Assembly: GCA_028564705.1 (NCBI GenBank)
Contig: JAPXFQ010001003.1
Location: 4,159,001-4,223,000 of the forward strand
Length of the DNA stretch: 64,000 nt
Direction: 5' to 3'
From: Apricaphanius iberus
Taxonomy: Eukaryota > Chordata > Actinopteri > Cyprinodontiformes > Aphaniidae
A program made the position numbers and the translations under genes. Under the pieces are notes generated by a model, which was given only the letters and a program-made list of their open reading frames with translations, did no database searches and was not told the origin of the DNA. Of this stretch, positions 47,256 to 64,000 are shown piece by piece (positions within the stretch are counted from its first letter, which is position 1; every line of letters starts with the position of its first letter).

Positions 47256-47423
47256 ATGCTGACGTTCTGTTATGAAGTGTCTCATTATGGAAGAACAACG
47301 CCCTGCGTGCGTCGCTGCGTCATGGAGTGACATCCTAGACCGTGTGGTCAGGGTTTCCTAATATTGACAAATTGTGCTGTTTTGCTCTCTTGGTAACTAA
47401 AAGCAAGTATCTGCTTTTTTTGA

Positions 47424-47457
47424 TCTATCAATCTATCTATCTATCTATCTATCTATT
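47424..47457. repeat. (ATCT)n microsatellite
   Basis: Tandem ATCT units. Confidence 0.9.
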
Positions 47458-47459
47458 AT

Positions 47460-49494
47460 AGCAATATATTATGGGTTTTGTTTGCTTAGAGACAAAATTA
47501 CCATCACAATATTTATCTTCATCATGATAATTATTATTACAGTTGCAACTATGTCAACTACAAAATTGGTAATAATTCAACGGATAATTAAACAAAAATC
47601 TAAAGTCACTACTGACGTGTGGATCCTTGCTATCTTTACACAACTAGAAGCACTTTATAAAACACGTCTGCTTCACACTCGCGTCCTCTCAAAGGGGATT
47701 AGGTCATGTTTAATCTCAGACAGCCGCCATCAACATCCACTTTCTGTTCTTCCTCACTTAGCAGGTGTCGGTCTTTTTAACACTCTTGTTAGCTCTTTAC
47801 CAGCTCACTTGTTTTTATGTCTAGGGCAAAAACAAGCAAATATCTCAGAGATCTATCCAAAGGTGTTAATTTGTGCCACTGCACATTTACAGCTCCTTGT
47901 TTTCCTATTTAAATTATTAATCTCCTTTTGTCTCAGTGTGGGATTTAATATGGTAGTTCAACAAAAAGTAGCGTATAATTGCGTTATTTGACCAAATATA
48001 ATCTAAATCTGTGAAGTGTGCCATATATTTGTTTTAATCCACTGCAAGTCAATACTTTTTTTTAAATTTATTTAACTGTAATTACAGCTGCATATATCTT
48101 GGGGTATGTTTTCACCAGCTTTGCACATCTAAAGACTACAATTTTGCACATATGTCATAGAAAAATTGCTTATGCTCAGTTCAGTATTGTCTATGCTCAA
48201 GAGTTATAATGCTTCAGCTCAGCCTTGTTAAAATCTGAAGTGCAGGCACTCCCCTCTCCCATCCCTTATAAGTAAATGTTTGTAAAAGACTGACAAGCAG
48301 GCATTAACTTTATTCAGTGTCAGAAGCAAAGTGTTAAAGCCAAACTCTCATGGGAGAGCCGCATAGCAAACATTCAGACACATATCCGCAGCAGCGACTG
48401 ACATTTCATCTCTGTCGTTGGGCAGCAGGGCTTGTATCCATGTTGGCGCTGCAGACTGTTAGAGGGAATTCCAGAGCAGTAGATTGAGCCTCAGCCAAGA
48501 GCTATAAATCTGAAGAGTAGGCTAGTCTCTATTAGATTACCGAAACACCAGCCACGTACCAAGACAGAAAAGCACTAAAGCAGATGTGATAACGACAAGA
48601 GATTCATTTTTCCCATCAGAAAGCTTCTAAAATATTAAGCATAATAAAGAGACAGCCTCTAGTAGAGACGTAATATTACAACATAGTGAGATGCTTCTTT
48701 AGGTTTTTTTATTGCGTTAGATGCTCTCAGAATTATCTTGGTTCAGTCTATTTATGATGAAGAACCACCTCCTACTCACAGCACAGCAGTTTTTTAGCTT
48801 TTCTGAGACAAAATATCCAGCGGATGACCCTCAATGGTCCGCGGTTAAGGATTATCTGCGTCATTCGTTGACCACTTGGGAATCCTGCGCTCAGCCTTGA
48901 CTATCAGCTCCTCCCAGTTGTTGATTAAAGGTGGCCCGAGCTTTGTGAGACGTCACGTTCTAATGATCCACTTTCTGCCTAACTGTAACATCACCCCTCC
49001 GTGCTGTTGCAGGGCTGGACTTGGACGACCTCATTCTTGTCTCACACGGGATTATTTTGGCTCTAGTCAATGTTTATAGACAAACTAGGCATTTTGTAGG
49101 ATATCACAAACAGTATGTCAATTTTTTTTTAATTTTTTTTTGTTTCTCTTTGCAGCTCATCCAGCATTTCCACCGCCCTTGACTGCTTCTCAGATTAATG
49201 CACTTCTTGCCTGGTATGTCCTTGTTGGAGCTCATCATTTAGGATGTGTGTTGTTGTGCCCCCTTTTTGCATTTTCAAATAATGAGATGCTCAAAGCTTT
49301 GGATATTGTCCCCATTGTCCCCATTATCTCCAACTTTTGCTCTGATCTATCTAGTATTTAACCAAACTTCTGAGGCCTTCACAAAAAAGCTGAGAATCAC
49401 GTACACACAGGTGGACTCCATATACTAATAATTTGATGTCTGAAATCAATATTTGCACTGGATTGTTTTGAGGATATCAGAGCTAAATGGTTGA
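47460..49494. other. Intergenic region upstream of PMP22
   Basis: No gene is supported. The less AT-rich block at 48240-48620 stands out as repeat-free and could hold regulatory sequence. Confidence 0.45.
48240..48620. other. Repeat-free, less AT-rich block about 1.2 kb upstream of PMP22
   Basis: Balanced-composition unique sequence (for example GGCGCTGCAGACTG) stands against AT-rich flanks. It is a candidate enhancer or alternative first exon, with no motif proof. Confidence 0.25.
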
Positions 49495-49907
49495 TAGTGG
49501 GGCAAAAAAGTATTTAGCAGCTATCAATTGTGCAAGTGATCGCTCTTAAAAAGATCTGTAATTTTCATCATGGGCACCTTTCAACTGTAAGAGATGGAAT
49601 GTAAAAAAATGTTAGGGAAATAATATTGTATGTTTAAAAAAATCTATTTGTATAATGGTGCAGAACATATGTACTTGGCACCTACAAACAAGCAAGGATT
49701 CTGATCCTCACAGAACTGTTACTTCTTGAAGAAGCTCTTCCATCCTCCACTCATTACCTGTATTAATAACGCCTGTTTGAACAGTCACAAAGGTTACTAT
49801 TAGTTGTCATGGATTAAAATCATGCCGTCTCCCCACCTAAGCCAGCACATGTCCAGACCTATCTAAAGTTTTCCAGAGACCAACTGGATGATCCAGAGGA
49901 GGATTAG

Positions 49908-50369
<462 letters not shown>

Positions 50370-50377
50370 CTATAGAG
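50370..50377. repeat. 8-bp target-site duplication, left copy
   Basis: CTATAGAG, identical to 50602-50609. Confidence 0.85.
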
Positions 50378-50601
50378 CAGGCCTGCCCCATCCTGGTCCT
50401 GGAGATCTACTATCCTACAAATTTTAGATGTATCCCAGCTCCAACACACATGAATCAAATTGTTCAATTCCGTCATCAGCAGTCTGTCAGCTCCGCAGAG
50501 GCCTGGCAATGAGAACTTTATTTGATTCAGCTGTGATGAGAAGGGATGCACCTAAAAGTTGCTGGATAGTAGATCTCCAGGACCAGGATTGGGCAGGCCT
50601 G
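50378..50601. mobile_element. hAT MITE (224 bp) nested in the Tc1 fossil
   Basis: The ends CAGGCCTGCCCCATCCTGG and (minus strand) CAGGCCTGCCCAATCCTGG are long inverted repeats that run on through TCCTGGAGATCTACTATCC. They are flanked by perfect 8-bp duplications CTATAGAG (50370-50377, 50602-50609), the hAT signature. It is noncoding and related in layout to 17276-17498. Confidence 0.88.
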
Positions 50602-50885
50602 CTATAGAGAATATCTGCATGGAAGGGTGGGCCAAAATACCATATTGTCACTGCAAAACTGGTGAAGACATACAGGAAAGAGTGTGCAAACCTCTGTTAT
50701 TGCCAACCAAGTTTACATTACAAGGTATTGAGATTAACTTTTGTTATTGACCAAATACTTATTTTCTGCATCATTATATACAAATATTAAAAATCATACA
50801 ATGTGATTTCCTGGAATTTTATTTTGCTGTACGTTTTGTCTCTTATAATAGAATTGTGACTCTAGTGGAAATTACATAAATCTGT

Positions 50886-53382
50886 TTAAATGTTGTTTCG
50901 ATTTTTTTGTTTCTTTCTTTTTTCTCCCCATCCCTGCTGCCTTCAGGTGTGGATGCAGACTGGGATGTTTTTCTGTGTTCTCTTTGTTCTCTTTTGTCTC
51001 TTTTATCATCAACTCAGACTCTCTGTTTTTGTTCCCGGCCTCTCTTCTTTATCTGCTCTCTTCCTTGCCCCTTACCTTTCATCTCTGCGCCTATAGCATC
51101 AGTAAATAAATGGAGTACTACAGCAATAGCTGAAATGCCCCACTTGAAAAAGTAAATCTTTTGGGCTTTTACTTGGTACTCAGACATCATCTATGAGTAC
51201 CAAACTGCCAGATAGGACATGGTTAAAAAAAACAAATAAATAAATTGGGACAACTTGCAAAATCGGTGGTTGCCCCAGTGTGAATTAACACACACAATAC
51301 AGATTATTTCCTTTAAAAAAAAAAAAAGTAAAATTTTCCTTTAACTTCACAACTTTGCCTTGTTTGTGCAAGTGTATCACATAAAATACCATTGAAATAT
51401 TTTCAGGTTGTGGTTGGATTATGACAAAACAAGAATAATGAGACTATTAAGCATGAGATGAGTACAAATCATTCTAGGAATCTCATATTGTTTCAAAATA
51501 CATCATGTCATGAAAATCCATACAAGCTGAACCGGAATCATACTGGAAAAGATAAGACGAGGTAAATAAATGTTAGAGACAGACAGGCTAGCAACTGATG
51601 AGAGGTGGATATGGTCTTGTTTGTGTGCCAATAAATGTTAATCCTCTCACAACCCCCTGCCTTGTCATCACAGTTTAATCAGACAAGGCACACTGTACAA
51701 CGGGAAGATGACAAAGCAGTAAACCAGACTCTAATGCTTCAAATATTTTGAATACAAAACAGATCCTGTTAGTGACCCAGCCGTATTCAACCTCATACAG
51801 AATTACAAAATATGCACGGTAGGTTAAAAAAAAGAAAATAAATAAATCAAGAATGGAATTCCTTTAATGCGGGTATTCAAAAAATATGAATTTAAAAATG
51901 TCTTTAAAAATATTACAGATTTATAAAGCTCTCTTTACCTTCTCAAACCATCACTAATAGCTTTTAAGTTAAAGAGTTGTATGGGATCTGAAGTTCATTT
52001 GAGCCTGAACGTATCACAAAGCATGACTAATCGAGTTCTAATTTCTAACCTTGAAATCTCAATTCTTTCTGAAACAATTGTGATTGGATTAATCCATCCA
52101 AGCCCTTATTCAAAGTCATGTAGGCTGTTAAGTGTAAAATAGAAGAACCTAAATGACATGTCAGCAGACGTGCTTGAAATCCTTTAGTCACAAGTTACAG
52201 CTTATCCTGCATGACTCTTGTTTATGAAGAAAGGGGGATTTGAATAATTTGTTTTAAGAAACTGTAAAAAAAAACTGTTTGGGATTAAGAACAGTAGATC
52301 ATGTTTTTACATTACCCCTGGTAAACAAAGCACCCAAAAGCACGACATAAAAAATAACTCAGAGATAAGATAAGATAAGAAGAATTCCAGAAACCTTAGT
52401 ATCGCAACTGATCTTTGCTCATTAGTGAGCTCCTACTCAACTTTGTCTGTAGAGAATAATAAAAAAAACATTATCCAAAAATCAATGGTACAGATTTTTT
52501 TTTAAAGAATCCAATCAATGAAAGAAGTCAATCTGCAGACAAAAAATATATATATGTTGATCTTTGTGGTTGATCCCTGAACCCTAATAAGTGATCTGGT
52601 TCCTCCAACCATTTTTCCTCGTAGGAGAAGCAGTTCAGTGTAAAAATTAGTTAAAAGAATAGTTGTGTTAAAATATGAGAAAAGAGGCTCATGTGGCTGA
52701 CAGTTGGGATGGAAAACCCTACCAACTGTCCCCTGTTTTATCAGGTTCTCTCCAGATTCTCGTGGCTTGTAAAAGTTACTAGAATTATCGTTATGGTCGT
52801 TTCTGCTTGGAGTCTGTTTTCTTGTTTTTACATGTGCATATTAATAGACAAACTTCACAGCCCTATGATGGAGCAGCTAAGAAGCCTCCTGGGACAACTG
52901 AGTTTTGGAACTGATTCAAAAACCGCAAGAAGAGTTGGTTCCCATAAATATTTGGTTCTCAGTTTAAAATGGGCCTAGTGTCTGACAAATTGACAGATAA
53001 ACAGATTATGTAGTTACTCAAATACTACACCATCGTAGAGTACGTTTTTCAGAATCTTATTAACAACATTTCTTCGGCCTACTGAGATTTGCAGATATTT
53101 GCTTGAATAAAATAAAAAGAATCTCAACTCAGTATTTCAATAAACCTTTGGTAATCACCCTGGTTCTTTTATTTTTCAGCCATTTTGTTGAAGATTTGCT
53201 GCTGTGTTTGGACTCGTTCTCTTTGAGATGACCCATTTTCGGCTAAGCTTCGGCTGATGGACAGAGGTCCTCATGTTTGATATGATCCTAAGCATCCTAA
53301 TCACAAGAGTACAAAACAATCCTAAATCATCAGCCCTTTACTGCAATACTTTACATTTGTGTCTTAGGTAATATTCAGTCAG
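50886..53382. other. Intergenic, no supported gene
   Basis: AT-rich with A-runs and short frames. Nothing recognised, except a possible scrap of the Tc1 terminus near 51248-51285. Confidence 0.45.
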
Positions 53383-53600
53383 TAAATTTACATGCACATC
53401 TAAATCCATTTTTTTGCACTAATCAGATTAATAGTTTAGCCAGACTGAGAGTAATGCCCAAGTTTACATGTCAAGAGTGAAAATCGAATTATTGAATGAA
53501 GTGCGTTTGACTCTGTGACGCTACAGTAGCTGACGACATGTGCCCCTTCATGTTAGCCTTCTACCGATTAGCATTGACAGGTACTTGGACAGATACACAT
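53383..53600. repeat. MITE fragment
   Basis: TTTACATGCACATCTAAATC, CTAATCAGATTAATAG and ACAGTAGCTGACGACATGTG resemble one end of an abundant fish MITE. No matching opposite end is present. Confidence 0.4.
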
Positions 53601-54038
53601 AGTTGAGGGAGCGAAACAGACGGAATAAAAGAAAGAAATGCACAATCACACTGCACCGTCTCTTTGTCAGTCCAAAAATGCACAGATAGGCTGCTTACAT
53701 TTGTCTTAGCCACCATAATAATCTTCTATTTTTGTGTTGTTGTTGATTCGCGCTTCTGCATTTTGTCACTTCCCTATGGGGGGAGTCAGACGGATGTGGG
53801 GTCAACTATCTCTTGTTGCATGTAAATTAATTGGTTTCCTCCAAACAGGGAGTTGTGGATTACTGTCAAACATCAGTATTTTGAAGTATAGTATACCACA
53901 AGGCAGAACTGAGATTGGATCAGTTTTCCTTTTTACTGTGGGGAAATAATGAGGTATGTTTTGGACTGAAGCATTCAACATACAACATTAGGGTGAATTT
54001 TGTGGTATGTCTACTTTGGTGATGATTAAATCTGTCTG
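53601..54038. other. Intergenic, no supported gene
   Basis: Short frames only. Confidence 0.4.
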
Positions 54039-54268
54039 GGCAAACATGACTCAGGAGGTAGGAGCTTAGGGTTGCGGGTTTGAACCCCTGCTGTCCATCT
54101 CAGTCGTTTTGTCCCAGGCAGACATCAACTGCCTTCATCCACCTTGCTTCTGTCAGCGTATCCGAGGACAGCTGTTGCAACAATGTAGTCTGCCATCAAC
54201 AGTGTGTATATGACTGAATGTGGAGTGAAAGACTAGATAAAGCACTATACAAGTACATTACCTTTACC
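54039..54268 (+). mobile_element. tRNA-derived SINE-like repeat
   Basis: AGGTAGGAGCTTAGGGTTGC with a B-box-like GGGTTTGAACCC (54076-54087) forms a tRNA-like head. The tail GATAAAGCACTATACAAGTA is the standard fish SINE end. Confidence 0.65.
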
Positions 54269-56984
54269 AATTTAAATGGTTTCCACTTTAGAAAGACTTT
54301 CAGTAAAGTGACTGGGTTTCAAATATTTTCTAGACTGATATGCATTAGCAATTGCCTCCCTGCTGTCAGTGCGGATGTATTCCACCTAGACTTTGTGCAG
54401 CCTCACATGTCAGTTCTAGACCAACAAATTGCATGCTTTTATATAGATGCTCATAGTTTCTGCCTTTTATTCATGTAAATGCATTTGATACCCACAGAAG
54501 ACCCCAAGTGTCATTTAACATTACATGTTGTTACTCTGTGATCAAATATGTTTTTTCACATGTTCTAACTGTCATACCAGGAGGGCATAGATAAAGCCTT
54601 CTGTGACTAACACTGGTCTAAACTCAGATCCTGTTTTCATCAGGCTGAAGCATGCTGGCATGTACGAAACATAAAATAACATGGGGCACATGGAATCTAT
54701 AACAAGAAGCAAAGTTAAAAATAAGCTGCCAATATGTCTGGACTGCAGGGAGAATTTCAGAGTACATTCCTAATATGTAGGGGTGGTGGAGGAGGTCAAA
54801 TAGGAGATCCTTGTTGTGTAACAGTAAGAGGGATAACCGTGGTATCTATGGCAATTAAATAAAGTTTATTCAACTTTACATGTTCACCTCAATTGTGTTT
54901 TTTTTCCTTTGTACAATAAATGTACTAGCCAGCAGACGAAAAAATACTGCCATTCTGCAATAAGATTTTATGTGCTCAATTGCAGTGCAGCAAAAACAGG
55001 GAATCTTTCTGATCTGGCCAGAAAAAGGGAGGGGCATTCCTATCACAGGCCTCAGGAATTTCAGGAGCTTTGCCTCTTGCCTTTAACTGGCTCTTCAGTA
55101 TTATAGTCAAACACTATGCTGTTTGCACAGCAAGCAACCCCTGCAGACTACTGAGATTTGAATACAGCTGTAAAACATTATATATAAATTAAAATGTAAG
55201 TTACTCAGATCCTACAGGTGGTTAATCCTTATAATCTTCACTCCCGCAGGAAAGAATCTGAACTGGTGTGATTTGTAATTATTGTTTTAAATATGCAACT
55301 TTACAGCTAGTAATGGCATTTCAGTGTACTTACAACATCCAATATCTAGTTTTAGATTTCTGGCTTTATGCTTCATGTTTCACACTTAAGTCTTAATTTA
55401 AAATGTATTCAATTGTAAACACAAAGTGAAATCTATTACCGTCAAAAATTAAAAGTTAACTTACAGTCATAAACTTCTGTGTTTTATCTGCAATTTGTTG
55501 GATATTTCAAAACAAAATTGTGTATTATGCATAATGAAGTAAAATAAAACAGATGCATGATTTTCAAAGAAATGTCCACGGCATCTGAGCCAATATTATG
55601 TAGAATCACCTGTCACTACAGTTAAAGTACCAAGTATTTGGCCTTGGACTTAAAAATGTAGTACTTGAATTATTGAAAAGACATTTAAGTGTTTTAATCT
55701 GAAAAAAATTAAGGGGAATGAATTTGCTTGTAATGAATTGTATCTAGACTGGTTTAGTATTTTGATTGTTGAGGATTTTCCTTACTTGGTCTCATTAAAA
55801 AAATTGTGAAATGGTAGAATTTATAGTTGTTATATGATAAATCCTCATATCAGAGACAAGGTGCCTTTTTTAAAAACTTGACTGGTAGGTACGATCTTGG
55901 GTTCTCTTTTACCTGTTATTACCTTTGGAAAGCAACTCTTCCACATAAATTGAGCCTCTACAGTGGCTTATTAACTAGGTATTTTTTTAGACCTGGTTAG
56001 AACAGTAAAAAGTTCAATTAAAGAGGGACTTAATTTAATTGTGTTTCACCTTCTGAAAAGGCTAAAAGAGGTCACATATTCCATAGATCTGATATCTTCC
56101 CTAATCTATAAATGGAGTTCGGTGACACAATGTACAAGGGATTATTTGCTGAAACTTAAAGTTGCATTAGTATTGGTGATTGAAGCAATGTTTACATTCT
56201 GGAGTAAAGCCAAAGGTTAGACAGGAATTTTCACATTTGAAGGGTTGGGTCTGGGACTGATAGTACTGTTTACCATATGTGTCACTCCAGAGTTTGCTTA
56301 AGCTGTAAAAAGTGTCAACTGTATGAAAGATAAAATTAAAGGGAGCTGATCCAAAAGAAATGTAAATAGGATTATTTATTTGTCGAATTGCTGGAGCAGA
56401 AAGGTAGAAACAGAGTGAATGAGGAAAGGGTGAAAGGAGAGAGGGATTTCGTAGCTTCGGTCCAGATTTTATTATTTGTTTGATCTGTGCTCATCCTAGT
56501 AAAAAGCTGATCAGTAGTAGACCTCACAATTTATTAATAAGGTATTCCAACGATGTTGCTGCATTTTCACATATCTCTGCTCTGTGTGATCTGACTCTGT
56601 GTGATTAGATTGTCAGTTGAAAACTGTTAAATCTTAGATATTACTTATTTTCTGTCAGATACTGTAACTTTTGGTCATCCTTGTTTTTATTGTAAAATAA
56701 AACATACTCAGAAGGATTGGAGATTAACACCTGTCAGTATCAATTTTCACGTCATCCCACCGAACTGGTCTGAACTGTTAGGTTGTAACTTACACTCGTA
56801 TGTTAACAGTTGTCTTTCTGAAAGTAAGACAACATCATAGAGTGATGGGTTTTTGTTTTTTACATTTATATTTCCAACCTGGTTGTACTGTCCTTCCACA
56901 GTCCAAAAAAAATTATGACTGTTAGGTTAACTGGTCTCTCTAAATGCCTTTAGGTATGAGTGTGTGTGTGCATGTTATTTTGTC
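54269..56984. other. Intergenic, no supported gene
   Basis: Short frames only. Nothing recognised. Confidence 0.45.
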
Positions 56985-57150
56985 CTGTGTATCTCTGTGT
57001 TGCCCTGTGATGGAATGGCGACCTGTCCAGTGTGTAGACCATCTCTCACCCAATGACTGCTGGAGATAGGCTCGAGTCCCCCCATGGCTCTTCGAGGATA
57101 AGTGGGATGGATGGATTAATGGATCGATGCATCGATGGATGGATGGATTT
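56985..57150 (+). repeat. Dispersed repeat with (GGAT)n tail
   Basis: GTTGCCCTGTGATGGAATGG, GACCTGTCCAGTGTG and CAATGACTGCTGGAGATAGG lead into GGATGGATGG, the hallmark of a very common fish LINE/SINE 3' end. Confidence 0.75.
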
Positions 57151-57962
57151 CTTACGCCATCTTCTAAGTCACACCAAACTCAAAAAATACTTTGATATCA
57201 ACAAAAACATTTCTTTTATTTGGTCAGTGATTGTATTTATTTATGTTTTAGATTTTTTTATCATCAGTTTTCTTATAGTAAGGTATTCTGTTAACACAAA
57301 AGTCAGACTTGGATTATAGATACAATGATGTTAAAAAATTAATAAATAACACCTCCTCACACGATTGTAGAACTTTATTGTATGGGTGAACTGATCTTTC
57401 TCACTTATTCCCCTCTCATTCAAAAAGAGATCCTCATCATCTTTGTTTTTATTGTTCTCGGATTTCCAGTCCATGAGTTTAGACCATATGTAGTTTTTGA
57501 AAAATCTCTACTTCAGAAAGATTTTTTTTTAAATCAGTCTTTTTTTTATAACTAAATACTTGGTTTGTGTGTGAATGGGAGGCACAATTGGGTAAACTGG
57601 ATGAAATAAGTCTTTAGTCAAGTATTTCTAGTCCATGTTAGTTCTGGACTGTGGTATTTTTGCTCATCTATTTGTTAGACAATTCTAAGATCTATGTTAA
57701 AAAGCAATGAAAAATCTCCTTTTTTGTGTTTGCAAATACAGAATAAAAGAGTAATATAACTGAAGATGTCTGTGTTTAGGGTAGAGTCAAACTTCTCCAA
57801 TGCTTTTTGTACTTTCAGTCAGCCCAACAACTCCCTATTGGTCAGCAGCAACCATCAATACAACAGGGAAACTCAAGAACTACTTTCTTACATACTTCAT
57901 AATAGGAGTCTCAAACAGGGTAAAGCGCATGAATTCACATCCAGGGTTCATAATGGCTTAGA
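57151..57962. other. Intergenic, no supported gene
   Basis: AT-rich with short frames only. Confidence 0.45.
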
Positions 57963-57968
57963 TTTATT
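57963..57968 (-). terminator. Candidate TEKT3 polyadenylation signal
   Basis: AATAAA on the minus strand about 285 bases after the TEKT3 stop. Other candidates closer to the stop are weaker. Confidence 0.3.
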
Positions 57969-58252
57969 TCACACACAAAATTATTAGAAAGTGCTCTCCA
58001 AGACAGACTTTACTAACAGGACAAATACAGTGGTGTTTTAAACGTACTTTCCATGTCTGTTTGGTATCAGCAGTGTTTCAAAATACACCCAGATATAGTT
58101 AAACTAGGATCATTTGTTCATTCAAGCCATAAGGAATGTGCTGATAAAATTAAATAAATGAATAAATAAATATCATATGTAATCAACATGAATAATTCTT
58201 CACATTTATGTACATTCTGGTCATTCAAAATTCTTTTTGTATAATGTCTCGT

Positions 58253-63566
<5,314 letters not shown>

Positions 63567-63604
63567 TTTTGATTCTAGCTGCTTCCTGCGTTTTTTAAAC
63601 AAAA

Positions 63605-63934
63605 CTGGAAAAAAATAAAAGGAAAGTGATACATTGTTTATTGTGACTAAATCTTATTAAATATGTTAGTCATTTCTTCTGAGGGAAAGTGCTTACATTT
63701 ATTGATTTGGTAGCGGATTTGATTTACAGCAATTTAAAAATGAGTGTTGTTTTTTTTTGTTTTTTTTACGTGTCCTGTCTGACAAAGTACAAGCCCAACA
63801 AATTTACTTTCACAAGCAGAGTATTACAGCTTTGCTATAGTACTCTAATTTATATACAATGTATGAGAAATCTTTATTAATTATGGTAATCATTAATCAT
63901 TAAAAAATAGGTTTAAATATCAAACTAACAATAT
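63605..63934 (-). other. tekt3: TEKT3 upstream intron (partial)
   Basis: Intronic sequence 5' of the start-codon exon. The first exon is not seen. Confidence 0.6.
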
Positions 63935-64000
63935 CAATCAATCAATCAATCAAACTTTATTTACAAACCGCTTTTCAAATAAACAAAGTTACTCAAAGTG
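63935..64000. repeat. Start of a dispersed repeat with (ATCA)n, cut by window end
   Basis: ATCAATCAATCAATCAA then CTTTATTTACAAACCGCTTT and AAACAAAGTTACTCAAAGTG, a common fish SINE/LINE-tail layout read from its tail. Confidence 0.6.

Noticed and set aside
47424..47457. Regular short repeats that might suggest a CRISPR-like array
   Set aside because: A tetranucleotide microsatellite without spacers, in a vertebrate genome.
47482..47991. 169-codon plus-strand open frame upstream of PMP22
   Set aside because: It starts at TTG rather than ATG, its N-terminus is low-complexity Ile-rich sequence from AT-rich DNA, and it has no recognisable domain or codon signature.
54076..54087. B-box-like GGGTTTGAACCC suggesting a tRNA gene
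   Set aside because: No cloverleaf could be built, and the body and tail are those of a tRNA-derived SINE. The same holds for the minus-strand B box at 46569-46579.
63567..63602. N-terminal extension of TEKT3 by 12 codons
   Set aside because: The upstream in-frame start is not ATG and lies at the splice acceptor. The ATG at 63566 matches the known tektin-3 N-terminus.

Overview
The window is vertebrate nuclear DNA, almost certainly from a ray-finned (teleost) fish. It is AT-rich and intron-bearing, full of (TA)n microsatellites, and crowded with fish-type repeats (Tc1-like transposons, CR1/L2/Rex-like LINE pieces, tRNA-derived SINEs, hAT and Harbinger MITEs). Only two protein-coding genes can be supported, both on the minus strand and in tandem: PMP22 (39841-46333; four coding exons, 157 aa, plus a probable 5' noncoding exon near 47.1-47.25 kb) and TEKT3 (58253-63566; seven coding exons, 487 aa; complete coding sequence). 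PMP22 next to TEKT3 is also the arrangement at human 17p12, so this is a conserved syntenic block.

Layout. 1-7242: an LTR retroelement whose 5' LTR is cut by the window edge (only its last ~61 bases are present), with a complete ~608-bp 3' LTR and 6.6 kb of internal sequence with no recognisable gag, pol or env. 7.4-20 kb: intergenic DNA with several MITEs, a large AT tract and a long inverted repeat. 20.2-26.9 kb: two broken LINE fragments. 27.6-28.2 kb: a Harbinger-type MITE with TTA duplications. 31.4-32.8 kb: a SINE/LINE-tail repeat followed by an inactivated Tc1 transposon. 33.9-34.8 kb: GC-richer unique sequence with overlapping open frames, possibly conserved noncoding DNA. 37.1-37.3 kb: two neighbouring tandem duplications. 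38.5 kb: a second copy of the hAT MITE seen at 7.4 kb. 38.9-47.3 kb: PMP22, with repeats in its introns. 47.3-58 kb: intergenic DNA with a Tc1 fossil carrying a nested hAT MITE, a SINE and a LINE tail. 58-63.6 kb: TEKT3, with a 700-bp hAT MITE in its last intron.

The two genes act independently. PMP22 is a four-transmembrane myelin/junction protein. TEKT3 is a filament protein of ciliary and flagellar doublet microtubules. No prokaryotic-style operon, CRISPR array, rRNA or genuine tRNA gene was seen. The least ordinary object is the LTR element: it has the signals for transcription, priming and polyadenylation but no retroviral genes, its plus strand is G-over-C skewed, and it carries several hairpins each followed by a purine run resembling its polypurine tract.
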